A DNA stretch of 64,000 nucleotides from Paraphoma chrysanthemicola (taxonomy: Eukaryota > Ascomycota > Dothideomycetes > Pleosporales > Phaeosphaeriaceae). Shown piece by piece: positions 54,100 to 64,000 of this stretch. Within the stretch, counting starts at the first letter, position 1; every line of letters begins with the position of its first letter. Location: NCBI GenBank assembly GCA_020744225.1, contig JAGMWG010000006.1:992001-1056000 (forward strand), written 5' to 3'. Made by a program: the position numbers and the translations under genes. The notes under the pieces are model-generated. The model was not told the DNA's origin and did no database searches. It saw only the letters and a program-made list of their open reading frames with translations.

Positions 54100-57013
54100 C
54101 TACATTGTCATGAGCATACAAACCATTATATCATTTATACAAAACGATCAAAATGCCTCATTACTTACATATTCTTCACTCGCCAAAGTTGTTTTTAGAG
54201 CCTTCTGTTGCCGAAAGATCCTCTGGAGCTCAACAACAAGCCTATTCGTCTCTGCTTGGATGCCTTTGGCAGCTGCAGTCCATTCCGCCCCAACGATTTG
54301 ATCCAGATTAGGGGTTCGATTTTCAGGTCTTTTCGCATCAGCTTTGCTCAGTGGAACGTAGTCGCCCTCTATGGTGCTTGGCACGCTGAGTGGTTGCGCG
54401 GTTGTGGAATTGAGACGGTATGTGACCTGCTGGATGATGAGCGAGGAAGTCCACCTGATAACTTATTCGACTAACCCGGCTTATTGCAATTGCTGTTCGC
54501 GTACATTTTGTCGCCTGGCGGAGCCTGAATAATGTTAACGAGGAGCTGGGGTCAAAAGAAGTCTCGTGACCTACCGCGGGCCGGCCTTCAAAGGATGAAT
54601 GGCAGACATGCTCCTTGCGATGAATGAGAGCCTCGACTAATGGTTGAAAAGAAAGACTGTCTCGATGCAAATAAAAAAGAGCGTGGTGCTGACAAGTGCG
54701 CGCCCCGCGACGCCCAACTGTCTTGGGTGGAGCTACAACACCGCACTACACTACACACCTCGGTCCGGCACACAACAGAACACACAAAAAGCAAAAGAAA
54801 TGCTCGTACGACACCAGTGGGACTCGAACCCACAATCTTTGCCAGTCTTCTTGGCTGTTACGCCCGCCGGAAAGCAACGCCTTACCATTAGGCCATGGTG
54901 CCATGAATCAAGGACTTGAATAGAGAATTTGGTGAATTAGATAAACTATATTATCCAACATTTGCTCCTTGAGCAGTAGTGTAAGGAGAACACCGATGTC
55001 CACTCATTTTCAACTTGACGGCAAGGCTTGATGCACAAATTACCCCGCTTCTTTGTGTGGTTTGCGTGGGTCTCGGCCGAGTTTCTGATTCTGACACCTG
55101 CCAAGACCAAAGGAACTCCATCTCCGTCCCTGTTTGTACATCTATTTTCTCATCCTGACACGTAAGAAAGTTATTGATATCTGTTCTGTTTGTAGGATTG
55201 AGGCGGCTTTATGTTGATCTCAGCTCTTTTGCCAATGATCTATACCCATAACATGACTGTTTCGGAAAGGCCTTTCCACGGTGTACAAAAGGTGCCACAA
55301 CTTCTTGACTTGACTTCTAAACCTTGTATCGGATTGTTGTTACATCAATCTTGGTTCGATCTATTCGAAAGCTCAGTTCCACAAACGTTTCCGGGCGTCC
55401 GCCAGCTCATTATCATCCACGTCATGGTTAAATAGACGAGCAAACATATAACCACTAAGTCGACATTGAACTGACGAAAAACTCGTCTTGAATAGTTACT
55501 GGAAGTGGCTTCTTACGTTGGGCTCCCAGCCGGACTCTCAAGAACGTATGGCTTTGCGCAGGTAAGTCTTCCGAGCAATCAACACGTTTTTCATAAAAGT
55601 ACTTTTTGCAGCCTCTGGTTGCTTCTACTTGACAGTATCTATTGAATTTAGGCGAGAGAACCACCATCCAAGCTTTCATTCGTTGCTTTATTCAATTGAT
55701 TTAGGTATAGGAAAGCGAAAAAAAAGCCCACGCTGAGCGTTGGGCAAGCTGTACCACAAGCTCAGACCGACGATTTGACATCGCGATCTTCTATCGCTGC
55801 TTTGAGATTTCAAATGGTGAAGACATGGAATTACAAACACTCCGCTTTGGGAGTTCAGGCACTCAAGATACATTATTACATGTATTCAGGTTTGAACAAG
55901 CTCAGCAGAAGCGACACAGAAGTATTTTCTTGTCATCTCTCCAAAAGGCCGCTTCTGGTCCACATGAGAGCAGTTTTGGGGGGTTTAGTGTTTAGCCCCG
56001 CGAGAATGGGGCATCAGAAGTTAGACCTCACGCCTCGATCGGTGAGGTTATATAACCACTACCTCGCACCTACCCCAATCCAGCACAAGATCACATATAT
56101 CGCTTCAGCAGAGTTTAGGGACTTACAGCTCTACAGGAACATGATCTTACTGCTTGCCTCCTTCTGACGCACTGTTCACATGAGAGCATCCGAATGTCCT
56201 TTTGACCATGCTCTCAGACCAGAGCGAGAAGTGCAAGTCTCTAGAGCACATGTCAATTACCATGCGTGAATAGAGAATCGTCAAGGGGCGTTCCTTATTT
56301 CGAGCCACGGAGCTCATATTCCAGTCGACATGTTGTTTTGATGTATCTTAAAGAAAAGAAATGAGAAACCATGAAGTAAACCTTCATGTTCTCTATAAGC
56401 GCCGAAGAGAAACGATCCCCGCACGAAATCGCCTCTGTGCATTTTAGCCAGCAGAAACAGACCATGAGGGATGCATCCGCGTCTTTGCATTGAAGGATAA
56501 AAAGGACAAAATTGAGACAGAATTGCAGAAAGACAAGGTTATTGCTGTCCAGAGGAGATTTATGTACTCTCGCAGACACAGACCCGTAGCGACACATGCC
56601 ATGCCCTGCGACTCTTTTCTGCTTTCGAAATGGATTACATATATGGGCAGTCCTTACTCTCATCAACACACCAGCACAACGATGTCAAAAGAAGTAATCG
56701 TGGAGCAATGAATGCATTACTTCCTGCCGAACCTACTCAAGGTCCAATGCAAATGCACCGATCTCGACTGATGGACGTGGAAACGCCCGGGCACCCAATA
56801 TAATGCCCTCATGTCCTATACTCATACACAAATGTCCTGACCAGCCCTATGCTTGTCAAAGAATGACCAATACGCCATGCACCATCCCATGCTCAAATGC
56901 TCTACCCCAGAGTCGTGATACTCTCCACCCTGCTCCTCAACAACTCCCCAAGGGACCTCAAACCCTCCAACCACCTCGAGCCAACCTGAAGAAGCGATGC
57001 GCCAATCGCACAT
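54100..57013. other. Gene-poor region between the dioxygenase and TOR
   Basis: The left part (54169-about 54430, minus) likely holds a 5' exon of the dioxygenase gene, with a coding-like frame ending in LASEEY just before its donor. A tRNA lies at 54809-54902. From 54,903 to 57,013 only short frames occur, the longest a 130-codon plus-strand frame at 55775-56167 with no recognised domain. No mobile element found. Confidence 0.45.
54809..54902 (-). tRNA. tRNA-Arg (anticodon CCG) with a 22-nt intron
   Basis: All arms can be drawn on the minus strand. Acceptor GGCACCA pairs with TGGTGTC (one G-T). D-stem GCCT/AGGC encloses loop AATGGTA. Anticodon stem TTGCT/GGCAA (one T-G) has loop bases TT-CCG-G. 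Then come variable loop AGATT and T-arm GTGGG-TTCGAGT-CCCAC, with discriminator G. A 22-nt intron (54845-54866) sits in the canonical place one base 3' of the anticodon. The mature form would be 72 nt and read CGG codons. Confidence 0.88.
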
Positions 57014-60000
57014 CTACCAGAAACTACACCAACCTATGTAATGCTGACACAAGTTCTCCAGATTCGTTGCTTCCTGAATCAATCGCGCAACCTGATCCTC
57101 CACCGTCTGCTCTTCATTCGGCTTGCCGTCTTTACCCGTCAACTTCTCCTTGACGCGTGACAGGACCTGTAGCGCGCGCGCATTCTGCACTTCCTTGGCC
57201 TCGACGTCGTTGGCGGGCGGCGCGACGCTTGAGCGGTGCCGGCGCGGTTGCAGCGACGAGATGGGGTCGGCCGAGGACGCGTGGATGTCGCCCATGATGG
57301 ATTGACGGCGTTCCGAGGGGAAATTGGGTTCGGGTGGAGAAGCGGTGTGATGGAGACGCCATGTCAGTAGTGGGTCGTGGATGAACTGTTGGAGTAATTA
57401 GCACGCTTGCACAGACTTCGACATGGGAGATGACTTACAGCTTCCAAAACAGCCATGACGCTCTCCTTGTTGCTTCGCAGCACCCTCATGACATGCTCAC
57501 ACGTCGTACGATAACTGCCCTCGATGTTGCTAACTTCCATGGCATACGTCAACATGCGTGTGAGACGGAAAGGTACGCGCTCAGGGTACTTCTCGCGGTG
57601 CATGGCCACCTCGAAGCAGTCGCCGAAATCGATGTGTACTATTTTACCGGTGACGCGGTCGAGCATGAGATTGGACGGGTGACGATCCCCGAGGCCGAGA
57701 ATGTAGCCGACCATGGACATGACTGCAAGCGAGCGCGTATAATTAGTACGGCGGTCGAGCCATGCTTCCGAGGATTTAGATTTGAGCCAGAGCACGCGGT
57801 ACAGGTCTTGCCCGGTGGTGTTGTCGAGTGCGTAGCCAAAGACCTCAACCTTTTGCATAAGCGTGAGGCAGTCGTAGTCGGGCGCCATTTGCAGCATAAT
57901 GCGATGTTCAATATTGAGGAGGATCTTGCGGCTGTCGCGGTACTCGCGGATGAGCACGTGCAGGGTGTCACTGTTGGGGACGAACCCGAGCAAACCGGAC
58001 TGCGTGCTAAGCGGAACGGCAGCATAGCGCTGGATGTTGAGATGGCGCTTACGGGACTCGACGTCGTTGGCAAGGAGTGTGTTGCAGAGCCCAAACAGCT
58101 GCATGACACGCTCGTCCTGGCGGATATCCTCGTGGCCCTTGAGAATGTGGGTGTGCGCCTTGCCATCGCTGCCGCGCATTTCCAGCTTCCTGGGTCGCTG
58201 TTTCGACTGTATCACAGAAGCGACCGGATCGAAGGAGATGATACGGATAACCTGCTTGCCAACACGATACGTTCCAGGAACCGCTAGCTCAAGGTCATGA
58301 GCATCCTTGAGCTTCGGCGACACGTACTGCAGCTCAAGCGTCATCAGCGAGGGCAGCTGTCTGGCAATCTTCCGGAAGACCTGGTAGTAGAGATCCCACG
58401 CCTGGTTGAGGTCGCCTATTTCGCCAGACGTCCTGAATGTGTTGCACCAGTCGCGAGCTTCCTGAAGTTCGCGCCCGAATGACTGGATGAATGAAATCTC
58501 ACGGAGAGTCTCGGGGCCCTTGTCGAGCATGGCGTGGAGAGGTGCCAACGTCGCGAACATACCATCGATGTTGTGATCTCCAAAGTAGAGTCGACTAGCC
58601 TCCTCAAGGCCCTCATGCCACTGCTCGTGCCAGAGCACTGCAATACGGATGAGTTCGTGGCTGACTAGGTCTGCCTGCTCCACCAGACGCGGTGAATGTT
58701 CGCGCATAGCCTCCATGAGCTCCTTGGCGGATCGCTGTCTCCTAGACACGTCCGACTTCATCGAGACCGTAAGCGGGAAGACCAAGGCTTGTGGATGTGC
58801 TTTTCCAACCTCGGTGAGCAGCTGGTGAATAGACTGCCGAACCGTGGGATTGGGCTGATTGATTCGGGCAAGCAACTGTGGGATGACCTCCAACCACGTA
58901 TCGATTGGCACCGACTTTGTCCCTTCGGAAATCGTTCTGTTGACCTCTGACAACCCACCATGGCTGAACCACAGTGTGAGCAGACGAAGGGTATCTTGAA
59001 GCGAGCTGCTAGACGACAACGCAATAGACTTGAAGAAGCCATGAATAGCCGGGACAACATGGTCGTGCACCATGTTAGAGGGCACATCTGTCGTCTCCCG
59101 ATCGGCCTTGGACGTGATGGAGTTGATGACTTCGAAGTTGGCCAGCGCCCAAGCGTGCCATGCCTTGTACCAGTTCTGGTTGTAGCGAGTGGCGGCAGCG
59201 TACGCGGATAGTATCTCGTGTACAAACTCGTGTTCCCACTCGCCGTCCTGAAGCTCCTGCTGCCAGTCGCCTTGCTTTAGGTAGCACTTGGCGAGCAGTC
59301 GGTGGGCTTCTGCAAGCTCTGTTGGCGAAACACCGCCACCGGAGCCGTTGAGCATGCTTGATCCATTCATCCCGTTATGGCCATTGGTAGCCGCAAATGG
59401 GTTAATGTTGTTGAAATGCTGACCGTTTGGCGCCATGCCGTTGACGGCGCTTCCTGCCATCATTGGGTTTGCAGCAGCTCTCGCCCTTATTGCGAGATCG
59501 TCCGAAAGTCGAGCTGTGAAGTCCTTCATCGAATCGAGAGCTTCTTGTTTGAAAGTATCATCCGCCCACATGTATTTGTAGGTTGCGTATGCTACTGGAT
59601 GAGGGATCTTGTGCCCATGCTCGCGGACGTACTCCACAACTCTGCCATCACCAGAGCCTTCGATGTCTAACAACTTCTGGAGTGCCTTGTTGGCGAGGTT
59701 CATCCTGTTGTTCTTGCGGCAAAGATTGGTATACTTGATCCACATGTCGGTGCCCTCGTGCGGCGTGATGACAAGTTGGCGAACTTTCATCATTCGCTGC
59801 CAGACTTCTGGATTGGGTTGCAGACCCTTCAGACGCTTCATCCAGGTCTTTCGCATGCTGGCCTGCTTCTCCTTGTTGTTCTCGTTTTGCTTGTACTGCA
59901 TGATTTCTTCCAACTCTGCCAACATCTGCACGCGGATCATCGGCAGATAGGCTCGCTGATACGACTCTCCAAGCAGCGAGCTGAGCTCGGTATCGAGCCC

Positions 60001-63000
60001 CTTTCTAGCCTTTGCGATCTCGTCGATGGCAATCTCGAATCGGTTGTTGTGGATATTGAGGATGGACGCGAAGAAGGCTCGGTCGGGCGACTGCTCCTTC
60101 ATGACGCTCAGGTACGAATCCATGTCGGCGAACTTGCCTAGACCCCATGATGCCGTTGCAGCAAGCGGTGCTATCGCCTTCCGATACTCCTGACCAGCGT
60201 TGGCCCACTTCTCTTTCGATAGTGTCGAGAGCAGATCCCACTCTCCAAGAGCGTGCAAGCAACGCATCTTGCCCATAGTGATTTCGAAAGAATCTCCTTC
60301 CCGCTTCTCACGGTCTTGATAGGATTGCAGCGCCTCATCCCATCGTTGCAACTTCTCGTACCAAGTCTCCTTGAGCTCCACGTCGCTGTAATTTTGAGCT
60401 TTGCGCAAGATACCGAAGGCTGCATCAGTCTGTTGTAGCTGATTGTTGATGCTGATCAGTGCTTCGACGGCATTAGAGTTCTGCTCCGCGTTGAACTCCA
60501 GCTCCTTGTAATGCAGCGCTTTTGCGAATGCATGGCACTTGCCAGCGTACATTCCCAGTATGCGCACATCAATCGGGAGAGCCTTGTCGTCGTGCTCCAT
60601 AAACTCTGCCAGATTCAGCAGAATCTGAAGAATCTCAGGTGGAATATTTGGCGAAGTTAGCGCTGTTTCGATGGACCGCACGAGCTCTTCTTGGTATTGG
60701 TCATAGAGTTCTGTCCAGCACGAAACAAATGCCGAATTGAAGAGGATCCTTGCGATAGGGTTGTAAACGCTGCCCAGCGGTGTGCAAGCGCGCAACGCCT
60801 GCTGCGGTGACTCTCTGAGCAACTCGACGCTGAATCGTCGCATCCACTCGATCCAATCTTCTTTTGTCGTCTTTGACGACGCCTCCCAAGCTTGCTTTAG
60901 ATGCTGCTGGTTGACCGCTAGTTTCTTCGTAAGGATTTCCGCAGGATTCAAGTCCTCGTCATCTTCGCCGTATCGCTCATCTGGACTTAGATCTTGTGGC
61001 AGTGGCTCGCCCTTTTGCAATTTCGACACAATGCGACCATAATTCTCATGTGGAACCTTGTGAGTAACAAGGATCTTGTTGACTGTAGGGACAAAGTGGA
61101 CATAGTCTGGGCCCAGCTGGAAGATAAGCGCGCAAAGCGTCTCGAGAGCCGTTTGTTTCAGCGATGGCTCCGATCCAGATAGCACTCGACAGAGAGGATG
61201 TATGATGCGCGCCGCAAATTCCGAGACGTTGACCTGCTTCGACAGCCGTCCCAAGGTCTCGATCGCCAGTCTTCGGATGTGCATGGGCTGGCCTGGTTTG
61301 TCGAACATCTTGACCATGACTGGTATGATGAGATGCATATACTCTTCAGCGCTCGAGCCGAAGATGAGGAATGCATGGAGAACTCTCTCAGAGGGTAGTC
61401 GCTTGCTAGTCTGATCCGAGTCCAGCACGCTAAGCATGAGTGGCAGCACATCTGCAAGATAAACCTTGAATTCGCCTTCGAGTGAGCGAGCAATGGCTTC
61501 AATGAGTGACAGAATCGTCGCTTGCAGCTGCGGGCTACTGCTCCAGTACTCCTTGATAGTGGCCAATATGCTTGGCAAGTAGGGGCGGATATGTTGTCGT
61601 ACGATCTTGACCAGCTGGCTAAGCTGATTGAAGTAGCCCTCTGAGCGCCCAGCAGGCGTTGCTCGGATGACTTGGAGAAAGCCTGGCACAACTTGGTTGA
61701 GGAACGGGACACACTTCAGACCCATGGTGGCGTAGATGTTCATAACAGCGTCGACAATGGCGGAGTGGAACTGAGTCAGCGAAGGATCTTTCAGCAGCCC
61801 CATAAGCGTACTGATGACAATTGTCGGGTAGTATTCTTCGTTGGATGGGGTGATGCCTTGCATGATGAGTGAGACGTCTGTGACGGCCTGCGCTTCCAAA
61901 ATGAGATGCTTGTCAGGCGACTGCTCCATGATTTTCTGGTACTCATCCGGATCCAGGGCGCCGAGAGTGCCCATCAATCTGACAGTTTCTCTTCGCAAGT
62001 CGCCCTCGGGCTCAGTCTTGACAATGTTCATGAGGATATTCATCAACTCCGGGTAGTCTCGATAAGGCTCGATGACATATCCGGCATTTGTCGCCAGTTG
62101 GCCCAGTGCTCTAAGAGCAGAGAAACGTTTTGAATCTGAGCTCATATCCTGCATGAACTCAAGAATGACAGGCATGAGCTCTGGGATGTACTTGATCATG
62201 CCCTCGCCGCCGACGGTGGCAAGATCACCGATAGCTTTGAGCGTGGTGGAGGCGACTTCCGGGTTGGGGTCTTTGCACTTTGGTAAAAGGACTGTGACAA
62301 TCGGGTCAACAAGTGGCTTGATCAGACTGTCCGCGGCACCAACCAGACTGCTAATCAGTTGGGCGCTTTCCTCTTTACTCCGTGGGCTGTTGGCGTAGTT
62401 GACTTCCGTGAGCAATTGTAGCAAGACCTTGCGCAAGGAAGGAAAGACGTATGCTGGGTTGACAGACGTCAGCCTCCCAATGATTGACATGGCAGCCTCG
62501 CGAATAACGAAGACCTCGTCGTTGAGCGCGAGAAAAAGGGTGCGAACATTGTCGGCCTTTCCAAGATGGCGATCGAATCGGGCATCTAGCGCAAGCAAGA
62601 CCTCGTACCGAATATCAGGGTCGATGTCACCAACGCCGACGGTCAGAAGCTTCTCGATGATATCGCCAACGACCTTCGTAGCGTGCGTACTTGTTTGGTG
62701 GACTATGGGATCTTTGACGAAAAGTTGACAGCAGGTTAGGGCTGCACGTTTGCGGATCTCCGGACTATCTGCTTCGACGTAGCGGATTGCGACATCGCGA
62801 ACGAACTCGTTAAGCACATGGCCGGTAAAGTCAAAGCTGCCAAGAGTATGGAGGGCTAAAGCAATCTCTGCTTCCCGTGGCTGAATTGTCTGAGGGTCTT
62901 TGTGATCGCGTGTCCAGATCTGCGGTGGCTGTGATACCTGGTAGGGACTACCTAGAGGTAAAAAGTGCCGACCAGCGAGGATCTGGCTGAGGAGATCGAG

Positions 63001-64000
63001 GAGCTTCTCCTGAATCATCGGCCTTGACGGTGGCACGTAGTGCGCCATGTCAACAAGGGCCTGGAATAGCGAGTCGCTCAGACCGCAGGAGAAAATGGGC
63101 TCCAGCAATCGCTCAACACTCTTGGTGAGGGCCTGACCCACTGCTGCCGCGATCATGCTGAGACACTGGAAGATGGGCGCTTCATTGATGGCCATTTTGT
63201 TTCGTCTGGAGATGTTAGCAAAGCCATGGGTTGTCATCACTTCCACTCACGCTTTGGCAAGGAGGCCCTCCTGTATGAAACCCAGAATGCCCTCCAGGTA
63301 TGGCGAGATAGCTACACCGACCGCATTCGCAATTTGCCCAATCGCAACAAACGCCTTGTCCCGATCACGGTCCTTTCTTATCAGACCCTGCAAATGCAGC
63401 ATGCACGGGTGCAGGTACTTTGTCGCAAACTCGGTCGGCGAATAACCAGCGAGTATCGGAATGATCAGCACCACCTCCCTCCGCACCAGGGTATCTCGAT
63501 GGTCCTTGTACTTGAGCACTGTGTCGACCGTCTCCTTGTACTTTTGCTCATTCATGAACATGGGGCTCTTATCCAGCAGCTCCTTCATAGTGAGCAGAGA
63601 CCCGTGTATCGCCTCATTGGTGCCAATCTGGAAACCGCGCAGAATCTCGTCGTACACCTTGCCGAACCAGAGCTGGCGCATCTGCGAGTCGCGCGGGGAT
63701 ATAATCTCGAAACATGCGCTGATGGCTTCGGCGGCCGACTCTCTTATGAGCACTTTGGGATCGCGGAGGGCGACCCAAATGACCTCGAAGATCTGCGCTA
63801 TCCACTGGTACATGAGCGTTGGGGAGTTCTTTGCCAGCTCGCGGAGGATGAGCACGGCGGCGAAACGGCGGTTCTCGTTGCGCTCGAGCTGCAGCCATTC
63901 CAGCGCTCCTTTGACCTCCGCCTCGACCAGCTCTGCCGTGAGTGTCCCGCCGGGCTTCGCGAGCCGTCCAAGCGCTTTTGCTGCAACTACCATGGCCGTG
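57014..64000 (-). CDS. TOR: TOR protein kinase (5' end beyond window)
   Basis: Exons 63251-64000 (continuing off the right edge), 57439-63205 and 57014-57385, with introns of 45 and 53 nt; about 2,295 aa visible of a usual 2,400. HEAT repeats fill the first half. The FAT domain follows. The FRB domain is EGLEEASRLYFGDHN ... QAWDLYYQVFRKI, with the Ser that rapamycin-FKBP12 contacts present. The PI3K-like kinase has HILKGHEDIRQDERVMQLF, catalytic GDRHPSNLMLD and IVHIDFGDCFE. The last exon encodes a spacer and the FATC end LIQEATNLENLCQHYIGWCSFW (as two joined blocks). TOR sits in TORC1 and TORC2 and couples nutrients to growth. An Asn/Gly/Met-rich insert (near 59330-59480) interrupts the FAT region. 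Confidence 0.97.

Noticed and set aside
56020..56060. Imperfect palindrome CCTCACGCCTCGATCGGTGAGG
   Set aside because: A single short inverted repeat in non-coding DNA with no partner or context.
55775..56167. 130-codon plus-strand frame in the right-hand gap
   Set aside because: No domain, weak codon bias and no splice or promoter context; plausible by chance in 2 kb.
57430..58287. 285-codon plus-strand frame opposite the TOR kinase domain
   Set aside because: It mirrors highly conserved kinase codons on the other strand and has no domain of its own.
1..64000. CRISPR arrays, insertion sequences or intact transposons
   Set aside because: No spaced repeats, transposase or reverse-transcriptase frames were seen; the genome is eukaryotic.

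Overview
The window is nuclear DNA of a filamentous ascomycete. Genes carry many 45-65 nt introns with GTRNGT donors, CTAAC/CTGAC branch sites and YAG acceptors. Families include Zn2Cys6 regulator, HET-domain protein, F-box protein of the DUF6546 type, betaine-lipid synthase and levoglucosan kinase. The overall flavour is Dothideomycete (inference; no species is claimed). About 25 genes can be supported; 18 have a recognisable product.

Left third (1-14,200), accessory in character: the 3' end of an ankyrin-like gene, an AT-rich stretch holding what looks like a decayed 5S rRNA copy, a small membrane-protein gene, then a three-gene block of Zn2Cys6 regulator, MFS sugar transporter and a divergently transcribed levoglucosan/anhydro-sugar kinase. 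This block looks like a carbohydrate-use cluster. A 687-aa HET-domain gene follows, then a gene-poor stretch.

Middle (13,800-42,500), housekeeping: CHZ1-like histone chaperone, TFIIH subunit TFB2, hotdog acyl-CoA thioesterase, mitochondrial 3-hydroxyacyl-CoA dehydrogenase, TOF1 replication-fork protein, two uncharacterised fungal proteins, PEX14, a ferric-reductase-like flavocytochrome, mitochondrial enoyl-CoA hydratase, RER1, betaine-lipid synthase BTA1 and proteasome ATPase RPT5. Thioesterase, dehydrogenase, hydratase and PEX14 all serve acyl-CoA/fatty-acid metabolism, and a carnitine-biosynthesis dioxygenase lies further right, although they are not one operon-like unit.

Right third (42,500-64,000): F-box protein, a 128-aa unknown, two gene-poor gaps of about 2-3 kb, the spliceosomal helicase Aquarius, a complex I 21-kDa-type subunit, trimethyllysine dioxygenase, an intron-containing tRNA-Arg(CCG), and TOR kinase, which runs off the right edge and lacks its N-terminus here.

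Two points stand out. First, the regulator-transporter-kinase block has a shared 932-bp promoter with two 12-bp repeats carrying a CGG-N5-CGG / GGCTAA-type motif. Second, five genes need very small internal exons (7, 13, 17, 18 and 23 nt) to keep reading frame or conserved motifs. Coordinates of spliced genes are given as outer bounds, with exons in the evidence; splice sites were assigned by eye from consensus and reading frame.
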